Shown here piece after piece: positions 10,942 through 21,239 of a stretch of 64,000 nucleotides of DNA. Every line of letters starts with the position of its first letter. Position 1 is the stretch's first letter. The stretch spans positions 1 through 64,000 of the forward strand of contig JAKUCV010000418.1 of assembly GCA_028386065.3 (NCBI GenBank). Direction: 5' to 3'. The position numbers and the translations under genes are program-made. The notes below the pieces were generated by a model that worked only from the letters and a program-made list of their open reading frames with translations, ran no database searches and was not told the DNA's origin. The stretch is from Turnera subulata (lineage: Eukaryota; Streptophyta; Magnoliopsida; Malpighiales; Passifloraceae).

Positions 10942-12162
10942 ATGGCAGGGGGAAGAAAAAGCACCAAAGGGAAAGATCCCATCCAAGAGCACCCCACCAG
11001 AAGGAGGAGCTCTTCCAGCTCTGACCATCAATATCCAGTGGAGGGTACCCATATTTGGTTCACTTCTCGTCAACAGTTAAACCGATATAATTCCCTCTTT
11101 GCCAAACGTCCTATTGCACCTCCTAGATACTTACCTGAAGAATACACCCAAGAAAAACACTACACTAATCTACCAAGGCTTCTTCACCAATCTCATCTTT
11201 GGAAATTTGTCACCAGCAGCAGGCATGAGTTTAATGCCGACTTCATCCGGGCATTCTACTCAACACTGACCCGTGAAGGAGAGGTATTATCTGCACAGGT
11301 CAATGGAAGGACCATCCAGATCACCTTGGAGCAATTCAGAACCATTACCCATTTGCCATTCCAAGGTTACGACATTCCCGGCTATGGGGGAGATCACTTC
11401 CTCACTAACCATGAGATCCCTCTCCTAGCTCAGCTCGGCATCACAGAGGTCAAGAGGAACCATTCCAGCTGACCGACCATTCATTCAATCAATCCTGAGT
11501 ACAGGGTCCTTCTCTACCTTCTCACTCGGGTAATCAAACCACGAGCCGGAGGTCACACGACTATGACAATTGAAGACGAGAAAATCCTTCATGCAATCAT
11601 TCACGGTGCACCCATTAATTGGGCACGTCTCGTCTTCATGCACATGACGGAACATGCGAACACCGACCATCCTCTGCCGTATGCCTTCCTGGTCACTAAT
11701 ATTCTGATTAGTGCAGGTTTTAACCCATTAGAAGATGCCCTCACCACAGCAGCCAAGAATTGGGCTATTTCAGATGCAACATTCCGAACCGACCAAGCAG
11801 CTGTAGGTGCTCAACAGCCTGCCCAAGCTGCCGAGCAGCAACAAGCAGAAGCACCACAAGCAGGCTCTCTTCTAGCTCTTCCAGCACCTGCTCCTCGACC
11901 TCCTGCCGCTACCCTTGACTCAATTGCAGCCACTCTATGCAGCTTGGGAAGGTCAATTGACAGAATCGACATGGAGGTACAAAGGCAAGGACATGACCTG
12001 CGTGCTTATTTTGCTCATGTCGACTACAATCCTCCACCACACTTCCCAGGTTTCCACTTTGGCGATGACGACAACGATGATGATGATGAAGATTATGTTC
12101 CCATGGAGGTAGAAGAGGAAGAAGATGAGGAAGATGATGAGGATGCCGATGATGGGACCTAG
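10942..12162 (+). pseudogene. ORF3: plant-transposon-type protein with acidic tail
   Basis: A 1221-bp frame (406 codons plus stop) begins MAGGRKSTKGKDPIQEHP. A single in-frame TGA at 11470-11472 interrupts it and the frame stays open on both sides, so one base change could have broken it. The N terminus is basic and Ser-rich, followed by a globular part (HLWKFVTSSRHEFNADFIRAF, then a FxTITHLPF-like motif, then VLLYLLTRVIKPRAGGH). This resembles the proteins annotated as putative plant transposon protein domain in many plant genomes. Next come a Gln/Ala/Pro-rich linker, a short helical region and a strongly acidic tail (about 12061-12159). It sits between a private promoter and the right LTR. 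Function is unknown. The acidic tail and basic head would fit a nucleic-acid-associated protein, but that is inference. Confidence 0.65.
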
Positions 12163-12431
12163 GACCATTGTTCTTAACTCTTTATTTCTCTTTATGCTTG
12201 TGTTTATGTCTTGTTTTTCAATTAAAAAAAAATAATAATTTGTCTTTGCCATTTCTTTTTGCTAATGACAAAAGGGGGAAAAATCACAGAAAGTATATGC
12301 ATCCAAGATAGGGGGAATTGAATTCAGGGGGAATTAAAACTCACTTAAACCTAGCCTATAGGAAATTGAATTCAGGGCGAATTAAAACTCACTTAAATCT
12401 AGCATATACTTTCAAAGTGTTTGTCATTATC
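12163..12431. other. Spacer between ORF3 and the polypurine tract
   Basis: Non-coding, with two near-identical blocks (GGGGGAATTAAAACTCACTT at about 12327 and its relative at about 12377). The words TGACAAAAGGGGG (12267-12279) and CATTATCAAAAAGGGGG (12425-12441) look like two versions of the pre-LTR purine tract. Confidence 0.45.
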
Positions 12432-12444
12432 AAAAAGGGGGAAA
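12432..12444 (+). other. Polypurine tract of the SIRE-type element
   Basis: AAAAAGGGGGAAA lies one base before the right LTR. It is the expected primer for plus-strand DNA synthesis and confirms plus-strand orientation. Confidence 0.8.
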
Positions 12445-12445
12445 T

Positions 12446-13945
12446 TATTAGAACTAATGCCTCCATGCTTTCTTTCAGGGTTTTGATAATGACAAACCTT
12501 GGCTCGATTGATGACATCCTTGAAGCAAAAAGAAATCAAGCAAAGATCAAGAGCTCAAACAATGTGATCAAGAATTGAAGCTACAAGCAAGAAGAGAAAG
12601 ATGAGTTAGGAACACAAAATGTACAAGGGTAAAACAACTCAACTTCTCTTAGACATTGGCTCAAACAAAACACATTTCAATCATACAATTCATAAGCATG
12701 CTTTCAAACATAAAGTTGTGTTTTGAGTCTAAAACATCGATGTTCTGTCAACAAACATCGATGTTCTGTTTTTTCAAGTTTTTCAAATATTGGCAGTAGC
12801 TCTAAAACATCGATGTTGGGTTATAAAACATCGATGTTTTTGTGACCGTTGGTCAAAACATCGATGTTGCAAAAACATCGATGTTGTAATTGAAACATCG
12901 ATGATGTGATTTCTTCAAGGTTTTCCAAAATTTGGCAGAAGCGGAAAAACATCGATGTTCTATTGGCAACATCGATGTTCTGACAATTGCCATTCAAGTT
13001 GAATTTTGGCAGTAGCCATAAAACATCGATGTTTGAATTGTAAACATCGATGTTCTTGCATAACCCTTTTTATCATGTTTTTGCGAAGCATAAAAACATC
13101 GATGTTTTATTTGAGAACATCGATGTTGTATCTAAAAACATCGATGTTGCTCAGCCAAACATCGATGTTCTACTAGCCGTTGGAGCAATAATTTAAAATT
13201 GCTGGCTAAAACATCGATGTTTAAAGTGAAAACATCGATGTTTTTTCGTTGTAGCAGACAACTTTTTCAGCACCCACTATGTTTTATTTAAGGCTGTTTT
13301 TGGGTGGATTTAAAACGGCTATAAAACTTTTCAGAGCTACAAATTGAGCATTTTTAGCTATGTTTCAGAACTAATCAACTCTCCATTCATTTACCATTCA
13401 TTGACACACATTCATTCAAGTTTATATAAGCCAATATCTTTGAGATTTTGAGAGTTGCCTTATTAGTGCTTATTTGTCTTACTCATATCTACTCTTTAAG
13501 AGAGTATCAGTTTGAGTGTTGTTATAGTGTTACTCATGCACTTTAAGAGAGGATTGTTCCCTTTTGAGAAGTCTTAAGGTGTGGTATCCTTAAGCAAGTG
13601 TAGGATTCTTGAGATTAGAATTCCTAGGAAAGTCTTGAAGTAAGGCATCTTCAAGCAAGAGTGCTGAGGTTCATGTGACTTGAACTTTCAGGGTTTAGGA
13701 TTCTTGTGACTAGAATTCCTAAGTTGTAAACGGTTTGTTAAGCACCCTTAAGCTTAACGTAGATAGTGAAATCTTCAAGTGAGACTTGAAGGGCTGGATT
13801 AGCCACACTAGTAGAGTGTGTGTGAACCAGGATAAATTGCTTTTGTCCTTCATTCTTTCAATTCCGCATTTAATTCCTGCTTATTTCGTTTTTATTCGAT
13901 TATCGCTATTCACCCCCCCTCTAGCGAAGGGCTATTGTTCTAACA
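12446..13945 (+). repeat. Right (3') LTR of the SIRE-type element
   Basis: 1500 bp, TATTAGAAC to GTTCTAACA, with the second base mutated from G to A relative to the left LTR. Its palindrome array (12733-13242) has seventeen sites against fourteen in the left LTR. Confidence 0.9.
12733..13242. promoter_or_regulatory. Palindrome array 4 (AACATCGATGTT x17), right LTR
   Basis: Copies start at 12733, 12754, 12806, 12827, 12857, 12874, 12894 (variant AACATCGATGAT), 12948, 12968, 13022, 13043, 13095, 13116, 13137, 13158, 13210 and 13231. Most steps are 20-21, 30 or 52-54 bp, and one is 17. The LTR TATA box (CTATAAAA) follows at 13319-13326. Confidence 0.75.
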
Positions 13946-13950
13946 TTTTG

Positions 13951-15080
13951 TGGATGAGAGGCACCCCCAAATATCTTTCCAGGCCATTTGTGAGCTTGAA
14001 TCCAAATCCCGTGCTGAGTCTCCTGGCTTTACGCCTTGGCAAGTTTTTAGATACACATAGCCTGGTTTTCTGCTTGCTGATATGCTGGCCAGATGCTGCG
14101 CAGAAGAGTTCTAAGCAATCATTTATAATGTGGACCTGATTCATTGTTGCCTGTGAAAATAGCACCAAATCATCTGCAAAAAAAGAGGTGAGTAAGCTTA
14201 GGACCGTTCTGACTTAGTTGGATCGGTTGCCATCTTCTTTCATCGACCCTTGTTTGTATGAGGTGGCCTAATCTTTCTATACATAAGACAAACATGTATG
14301 GAGAAAGTGGGTCGCCTTGTCTGATGCCTCGGGTAGGTTGGAATTGTTCACCAATGTCATTGTTCCAGATTACCTGAAGGGTTGGCGTTGTGATGCACTT
14401 CATCATCACAGAACGAATGCAGTCCGGGATTCCAACATCCTCCAGAGTATCATTAATGAAAGACCATTTTAATCTATCATACGCCTTCACTAGGTCCACT
14501 TTGATTGCCATAATGCCACTTTCTTCCTATTTCCGTCGCATGCTGTGAAGCACTTCTTGGATGATAACTATGTTTTCCACGTTCTGTCTTCCAGGTACAA
14601 AGCTAGATTGATAGAGGGCCACTACTTCAGACAGGTATGGTTTGATTCTGTTCACCAGTACCTTGGAAACAATTTTGTAGTTAACATTGCACAATCCTAT
14701 TGGGCGGAATTGTGTAATGTTCTCTGGTTTAACAATTTTAGGGATTAAGCAGATCAATGTCTGGTTAATGTTGTTATCCCAATGCATGTTTTTACTGCTT
14801 CCCGAACAAAATGAACACAACAATCCTCAATCTTATTCCATTGGGATTGATAAAAAAGTGCAGTCATACCATCCGGTCCGGGGGCTTTCATTGGATTCAT
14901 CTGGAACACACAGTCCTTTACTTCCTCCACTAGAATTGGTTCGGCAATCCCTGCCCAGTGCTCATGAGACATGGGGGGAAATGACCCCGGGGCAAATTCA
15001 AAGAAATTCCCTCCGTTTCTGCTCTGAATAGCTGTTAAAAATACTCAGTGGCTGTGGCTTTGAGTAGAAGTTGATCCGAT
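13951..15080 (-). pseudogene. LINE ORF2 reverse transcriptase
   Basis: Minus-strand blocks run from MNPMKAPGPDGMTALFYQ (about 14840-14900) through LICLIPKI and FRPIGLCNVNYKIVSKVL (about 14640-14760), AIKVDLVKAYDRL (finger/palm, about 14470-14510), and GIRQGDPLSPYMFVL (about 14280-14330). The catalytic FADD box lies near 14165-14190 and is broken by one extra T in the T-run. The thumb start follows to 13951. Several further stops and shifts occur. The LINE is cut here by the copia insertion and resumes at 5302. Confidence 0.85.
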
Positions 15081-15082
15081 GT

Positions 15083-16267
15083 CTAGTTTCCATTTTTGTC
15101 CTTCAATTCTTTTATTTTATTTCGCCTTTTGCGTCCAACAGCAGTGGCATGAAAGTAAGCTGTGTTCCTGTCGCCTGCATGTATCCACTTGCATCTGGAT
15201 TTTTGAGCCCATAACTTCTCTTCCTGCAGTAATACACCATCCAGTTCTAGTCTTAACTCCACTTCTAGATTTGTAAAGAATGTAGAGGGATAGTTTTCCA
15301 GTGCTTTCTGAATCCCTCTAATTCTGGCTGTCAAAGTTTTCTTCCATATGTGAATGTTGCCAAAGACACTGTGGTTCCATGCCTGTATTTTAGAAGTGTA
15401 GTGTTTTAAGGCTGCTGGAAGTTTCTGCCTCCCATCCCATTCTTGTTGTATAAGTTCATCAAATCCTTTATGTGTGAGCCAAGCTGATAGAAATTTAAAG
15501 GGTTTTGGGTTTCTAGACCTGTTGAGATTACCCTGCAACTCTAATAAGATCGGGTTATGGTCGGAGCAAATTCTGGTAAGGTGGGAGACTGTGGCATATG
15601 GGAACGAGGTTAGCCCTGCCCCATTACAGATTATTCTGTCAAGTCTCGCCTCCTTTCCTCCACTTTTCCAAGTGAATTTGGAGCCGACGTACCCCAAATC
15701 ATGCAAATTAGCTTGGAACATGCAATCCATAAATGTCTTGTTGGCTGCACCATTTCTGCCTCTTCTGTCTTTCCGTTCTAATCCATCCAAAATGGCGTTG
15801 AAGTCACCAATTAAGAACCACGGCCCTGAGAGCATTGGAAACATGGCGATAATGTTCTACCAAAGGAATCCTCTCCATTTTTCTTGGGGGGAGGCATAAA
15901 CAGCCGTGAGCCAAACTGAACTGTCATCCTGTACTATTCGTAGATGGATAAATTGTGTGTGGCAATATTCAACAAACACTTCCATCCTCTCCTCATTCCA
16001 TAGGACCCAAATGCCTCCAGAAAATCCATGAGCATCTACTCTATATGAGTTGGAGAAGCCAAGAGTACGGATTTTCCGCATGGCTTTGAATCCACTTATT
16101 CGAGGTTCTACTATTATCACTATATCAGGTTTGTGGTTAGCACATAAATCCTTGACAACTCTGCTAAATTGTGTTTTAGCTGCCCCTTGGCAGTTCCATG
16201 AGAGGACATTAAACATAAAACAATTTTGGATTGATAGGGATACCTGTGACCTGGGTATCACGGTCAA
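15083..16267 (-). pseudogene. LINE ORF2 endonuclease domain
   Basis: An endonuclease/exonuclease/phosphatase fold of the L1 type. In order it has NVLSWNCQGAAKTQFSRVV (first motif), HKPDIVIIVEPRISG (catalytic Glu region), GGIWVLWN, TAVYASP, FLIGDFNAIL (DFN motif), RLDRIICN and SDHNPILLEL (C-terminal SDH motif). One in-frame TAG at 15857-15859 interrupts an otherwise open frame of about 395 codons. The frame ends at a stop before the reverse-transcriptase blocks. Confidence 0.85.
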
Positions 16268-18193
16268 CTTGATTTGGAGGCAGCCGCCTCGCTGCTGTTA
16301 CTTGCCTCAAAATTCAGCTTACTGTGTTTTCTTTCTTGGACCATCTTTTGCAATGTCACATCTGTATCATCACCAGGGTCTTCCTCCATGATGTCTATAC
16401 GGGGAAAGGTGAGCCTTGGAGGGTTGGGGTCTGGAGGTTTGTTTAGGGCAGTGTTGGGGGTTTTGTCCACTTGGCGGCTGGGTGTGAGAGAAGGTAGGGA
16501 AGCGAATTTAGGGGTAGAGGTGGGTTGCTTTGAGGAAACTGGAACCACGATCATCTGGTGATCGGATTCGGTGCGTATGGTTACCTGGCGTATAGGTGTT
16601 GAGATTGGTTTCTTTATGGACTTTGTGGGCAACGGGTTTGGGACTTTTGCTGGTTCGTTAATGGGTGGTCTTGTGGTGGGCTTTGAGATTGTCTTGGACT
16701 TGTTGGTATTGGTCTTTTGATTGGATATGTTTCGGAGGGGTGTTCTTGGAGTTGCTGAGGTGGGCTGAGGTGTAGGTTCGGTATGTCTGGATGTGGGGCT
16801 GTTGGAGAAGCCCACATTGGGCCTTAAGGAGCTCGGGTTGGTGTGAATTGTAGCACTTTCGGTTGTCCTTGGCTGTGAATCTGCCTTGTCTCCCGCTAGA
16901 ACTCCAAACTTTCCTCCCATTTGCTGTATGGGACCTTGATTCATGGTGGAGTCCAATATTGCAGAACTTTTCTTGGTGTTTCTACGCGCCCTGGTAGTAA
17001 CGGTGGTCCATGCTCCCCATTTCCTGTCCACTGGTGTGTCTGTAGCTGGATCAGGAGCCTGCTATTCGAGATTGCTAGTGGCTATAGTTGGGGGAGGCTG
17101 GTGATCTGCTTCTGCTGATGCTGCCTACTGTCTCAAGGATGGACAAGCAGTTGAAGTGTGACTCACCCGCCCGCAAGAGAAGCAGACATTAGGTTGTCCT
17201 TCATAGATTACTTGAACAAGTTCCCCTTCCAATCGCAGTTTTCCCTTCACCGGTTTTGTTAGATCAATCGCCACCGCCACTTTGGCAAATTTACCTCGGA
17301 TGGATGTGGATGTTTGGATGTCCACTTTTATGGTTCGGCCTACGAGGTCCCCCAATGTCTTCAAGATCTTCGAGTGATACCAGTTTGGGGGGATATTGGG
17401 AAATTGTACCCAGACGATGGCTGTGTTGATTGTACCTTTGGATGCGCAAAAATCTGGTGTCCAAGGTTGGATACATAGAACGTGGTTGAGGATGGTCCAT
17501 GGTCCTCCAAAGAGTGCTTGATGGAAATCTCCTTCCTTCTTGAATCTGAGTATATAGAAATTGTTAGCCAGGTCCACGATTTTATACGCATCTTTAGGTC
17601 TCCACATGCTCTCAATCTTGTCCTTGAGAACACGGTATCCGATTGGTCACCCCAGCAATTTGACTACTACTGCTAAGCGCCATGGTTTTGCTAATCTGGA
17701 TTTGAATGTTTATGAGAGTTCGACCACAGTGCCTCCAGGTTCGTCGTACACCACGATGTCACCATCTCCATACTCTGCTTCATCACCTTCTTCCCATTGT
17801 TCGTTGCCATGGTGACCATCAGAACCATAGTAAACTTTTCTCTATAACTCATTCTGGGGGTTTCCATGTCGACATCACTTGGAGGTGTTGGTGGATCAGC
17901 CAACCCTTCCTTGCTTTGGTCAGTTACATTGCTAGTGTCAGTTGCTCCAAGGGTTTTTATCTTCTCATCCAGATGGGCGATGAGTCGGCCACAATTTCTT
18001 GGGTATTTTGAGAATGGTCAGCTCTGTGATTTGGCAGGGAAGGGGGGACTCTCTCTCGAGAACGAGATCGCTCTCGCACTGGCCGGTCTCCCTCATACCT
18101 ATTGCTCGTCATATCACTGATCTTGCCTTGGACAGTTACTGCAGCAGCTTCTCCGCCTTCATCCATTAGAGATGGAGGATCCCCGGTCATCAT
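16264..18193 (-). pseudogene. LINE ORF1 (DUF4283 and CCHC knuckle)
   Basis: The N-terminal segment is Arg/Ser-rich (about 17957-18193). A DUF4283-like domain (KIVDLANNFYILRFKKEGDF, FGGPWTILNHVL, VWVQFPNIPP) precedes an intact CCHC knuckle CFSCGRVSHTSTAC at about 17143-17184. The C-terminal half is Pro/Thr-rich and disordered and ends at 16264, overlapping the endonuclease start. Frameshifts in the N-terminal third and at least two in-frame stops (near 17125 and 17070) make it non-functional. ORF1 proteins of L1 elements bind the element RNA. Confidence 0.8.
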
Positions 18194-18313
18194 TCCGACC
18201 GAGCACCACCTATTTGTGAAAAAGACCAAAAGAAATCCAGGAGACAAAAGTTTTGACTGTTGGAAAATTGAGAGGAATTCACGCACCACTCACGCGCCAC
18301 AGTTGCTATTGTT

Positions 18314-18330
18314 TAGATGTCGCTTGCTTT
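18314..18330. repeat. LINE target-site duplication, right copy
   Basis: TAGATGTCGCTTGCTTT, identical to 3398-3414. It marks the 5' end of the minus-strand LINE. Confidence 0.9.
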
Positions 18331-18728
18331 GCCAGTGACAATAAAATATTGCTCGATAAATGTATGTATTAATGTCTGTTTACTGATTAATTGATAGAAT
18401 ATTGTTTATTCGACAAAAAAAAATTAGAATATTGTTTGAGACATTATTATCTCGGCAAAAAGATTGACATTCGTTATTTGGACTCCGAAGATTAACATTC
18501 GTTATTACTCTCCTGATTAAATCCCCTTTGGCCCACATCCAAACAACAGCATTTTCGTCGATTCTTTTTCTTGGGCCCACAACAAAAAATCCACAAACCA
18601 GTGAACGACGCTGTGGTAGTGACGCTTGCTGCAGGCAAGGTAACGGATTTCTAGGGGACAGACACCGCCCCACTGCTATAGCAGAAGAAGCACTCATTAG
18701 ATTAAGATTTAGCTTAATAGACAGATCA
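18331..18728 (+). promoter_or_regulatory. Probable original promoter region of the UBA5 copy
   Basis: No ORF of note. It contains two site-II-like elements, GGCCCA at 18530-18535 and TGGGCCCA at 18572-18579, a motif common in promoters of plant housekeeping genes. The sequence would directly precede the UBA5 leader if the LTR element at 18729-21489 were absent. Assignment to UBA5 is inferred from position. Confidence 0.4.
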
Positions 18729-19115
18729 TGTTACGATCAAATCGTAACAAGAACAAGAAAATAAAGAAAAGGAGAAGAAGAAAGGAAAACAGAGAAGAAA
18801 CTGTAGTTGAAACTATATTTCCAAAATTCACATGATCTCCTTTACACGGTTATGAGTACTCTTTATACTCTAATTATCCTGCCAACGACAAGTAGTATGC
18901 TCAAGAATAAAACTAAACGACTACATATAGACATGCTAAAAGTTTGATACGACTAACCTGAACGGTGTCGTATCAATACTCCCTCCTTAAAGGAACTAAC
19001 AAGAGCTAATAGGCAACATCAACCTCAAGAATCAGTACAAAACCAAGATAAGGAAATAACAACCAGACCATCATCCATGAAACGGGATCATCATGTCACT
19101 AAGACAAACCCAAAC

Positions 19116-19877
19116 TTAACTACCTCTACCCAGTAAATTCTGGAAACTTAGCCAAAACCTCATCAGACCATTCCCAAGATGCCTCGGCAGGAGAACAACC
19201 CGCCCAATGTCCCCTCCTAGCCGGCTTCCTCTCAAGGATTGCAGCAGGAACAGCCACACATCATAATCATCTGTTCGCAAATGAGCTTCTTGTGCATTTG
19301 ATCTAGTGGCTACACAACCATCTTGTCGCATCTGAAAATTTCCAGCAATCACACAACTCCATATCCCAGCAATCACACAACTACATATCTCAATAGCTTT
19401 ATCTCCTGGATCAAATACATAATTCTGCAACTCTTCTTGAATTATCCAGTGCAAGAAAGAAACATTACAGATAACTCCATGGGTAAGCTTGCCTTCCTTC
19501 TCTTTTTGGGCAGCCATGACCCTCTCCTTAAATTGTTTCAAGTCAACTTCAATTGTGAACACATTAGTTTGATCTTTAAGAACTGGTTCAACTTGATGTT
19601 CCAAAGGCATAACAAGCTTATCTTCCCCCTCATTTTGCAAATATATCTTCTGCTTCTCAAAAGATTTCAGGTTAGTCTCCATGTCAAGGAGTCCTCTCCC
19701 ATAGACTGCAAAAGCAACTTCTTGAATATCACATGGATAGACACCGAACCATGGACCACAAACGTCAATTCCACCAGGAAGCTCATGGAAAACATCATGG
19801 ATTTGAGCACTTGCAGGAAGCTCCAATTTGGAAGATCCTCCAAGGTCCAGGATTGTAAAACCAGGACTATCTTGCAC
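19116..19877 (-). pseudogene. Chimeric retroelement remnant with integrase C-terminal-like words
   Basis: The open frame contains KLELPASAQIHDVFHELPG, which resembles the stretch before the chromodomain-like tail of Ty3/gypsy integrases (LP..IHPVFHVS). In a neighbouring frame the words ASWEWSDEVLAKFPEF end at a stop near 19128, close to the common gypsy C-terminal ATWE..KFP.F. The part between is not recognised. The reading frame is shifted and the whole looks like fused debris. Confidence 0.45.
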
Positions 19878-20279
19878 AAGTCTTCGTCCATTGTAGCTAA
19901 TCTACCATGGGCCTCCAGGATCAAAAGCTACGAATTTCCCTTTACTCCTGTTGTTCTTCTTGAACCACAATTGGACACAAAGATCATCTTTGTCTTCTCG
20001 CTTCACATGGACATTGAATGGTGCTATAAGTGCTGTACAATTTTCCATTGACTCACCAAACTCCATTCCTCTCTTCATCTTCCTTGTCCCTAATTACTTG
20101 CATTTACAAAGCACAAGCTTTCTCGTCATTCTCATTTTCTTCCTGAACCTCTTCCATTGACCCAAGTCACCCCTTTTTTTCTTGCCATGCTTCCTTGTCA
20201 CCTGAAAAAATGACATAAGCTTCTTCTTCTTCGTCTTGCTCTCTTCTCGTTGCTTCTTTGGAACTAAAAACACTCGCTG

Positions 20280-21239
20280 TTACTTCTGTTTCTTCCTGAC
20301 TGACCTACCAAAGAGCATCCTCTTCCCTTTCTGCCATTTATCCCACACGTCTTCATCTCTCATTGCCCAATGCCATTCATTATCATCTTCAACTTCTTCC
20401 TGCCCATCAGCATCCTCCTCCTCACTCTCTTCTTCCTCTTCAAACTCCCCATCATCTTTATCCACCTCTTTCAAAGCTTGTTCCATTGCCTTCTTTGTAC
20501 CTTCTAGTTCAACACCAACGAACTCCACATCCTCTTCAAACAAGGAAGGGTCAACACCAGATTTTTGACTTGAATCATTGCTCCCTGATCCATCACTAGA
20601 GTCCTTGGTGGATGATGATCCACTAGATAGTAGAGATTCACTACTTAAAGATAAGCGAAAATCCAAGGCTGCTGCTTCAATTTCCGCATTTAACAAATGT
20701 AGTAGAGAAGCAGTAGAAGCATTTGATCGAACACTTGAGGTGCATTCCTGATGCTCTGAGTCGACCACAAAAGAAGAACCAACAGCCGGAGTCGTGACTT
20801 GGTCAAGAACTCCATAAGACGACGTCGTCAGTGGAGGAGTTGCACCTGTGAACACTGGCGGCGTAAAAAGTGGCGAGAACGACTGATACTGCCCATCTTG
20901 AACAAAATCCCCACTACTTCCAAAAGAAGGAGCAAATGAAATTGGGGCACTGGAAACCCTAACCTGTGATGAAGGTGGAATTCCCGGGGCCAGAAACGAA
21001 TCCGGTAGCGTCGAAGAAGAATTGAACCATGGAGGTGACGGTTGAACTAACGGTGGAGGATACGGCTGCTCCATCCCCCACGGCGAGGAGTGGAAGGGCA
21101 CGTGCACGAACTGCTCGAACATCGCCGATGACGAGCAAGGAAGAGGAGACGGAAGAGAAGACGACGACCACCATGCTGGCGGAGACGACGACCACCATGC
21201 TGCCATAGCCGGAGAGCAGGCAGCCACAGACGAGGCCAA
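20280..21239 (-). CDS. Unrecognised Ser/Pro-rich ORF with acidic C-terminal half
   Basis: A 319-codon open frame whose ATG lies two bases inside the right LTR boundary. The N-terminal half is Ser/Pro/Trp-rich with repeated AWWSSS and PPP patches. The middle has a possible helical segment (LLHLLNAEIEAAALDFRLSL). The C-terminal third is highly acidic (about 20400-20470) and ends with a basic patch (KWQKGKRMLFGRSVRKKQK). It matches no gag family I recognise. It could be an element-specific gag substitute or a captured host sequence. The intact length in an element with only slightly diverged LTRs suggests recent activity, but low-complexity composition also favours long open frames. Confidence 0.4.
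   Translation of the reverse strand: MASSVAACSPAMAAWWSSSPPAWWSSSSLPSPLPCSSSAMFEQFVHVPFHSSPWGMEQPYPPPLVQPSPPWFNSSSTLPDSFLAPGIPPSSQVRVSSAPISFAPSFGSSGDFVQDGQYQSFSPLFTPPVFTGATPPLTTSSYGVLDQVTTPAVGSSFVVDSEHQECTSSVRSNASTASLLHLLNAEIEAAALDFRLSLSSESLLSSGSSSTKDSSDGSGSNDSSQKSGVDPSLFEEDVEFVGVELEGTKKAMEQALKEVDKDDGEFEEEEESEEEDADGQEEVEDDNEWHWAMRDEDVWDKWQKGKRMLFGRSVRKKQK

Larger units (their letters stand above)
5308..13945 (+). mobile_element. Non-autonomous Ty1/copia element, SIRE/Maximus type
   Basis: Two long terminal repeats (1444 and 1500 bp) begin TGTTAGAAC (TATTAGAAC in the right copy) and end GTTCTAACA. A 5-bp target duplication TTTTG lies at 5303-5307 and 13946-13950. The primer-binding site TTGGTAACGGAGCC follows the left LTR, and a purine tract AAAAAGGGGGAAA precedes the right LTR. 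These features and the LTR length are typical of the SIRE/Maximus lineage. The interior has a broken gag, a stub of the protease, an antisense ORF and a third ORF. Integrase, reverse transcriptase and RNase H are absent, so any mobility would need proteins from another copy. It inserted into the LINE reverse transcriptase. Confidence 0.9.
3415..18313 (-). mobile_element. Nearly full-length L1-type LINE, split by a copia element
   Basis: The minus-strand order is ORF1 (DUF4283 and CCHC knuckle), apurinic-type endonuclease, reverse transcriptase, zf-RVT and RNase H, ending in an A-rich tail at about 3415-3424. A 17-bp exact target-site duplication flanks it. Without the nested copia element (5308-13945 plus a 5-bp duplication) the LINE is about 6.25 kb, normal for a plant L1. 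It is dead: in-frame stops and frameshifts occur in ORF1, the endonuclease and the reverse transcriptase. Confidence 0.9.

Noticed and set aside
20236..20568. Plus-strand Ser/Pro/His-rich ORF
   Set aside because: It is the reverse complement of the acidic part of the minus-strand ORF at 20280-21239.
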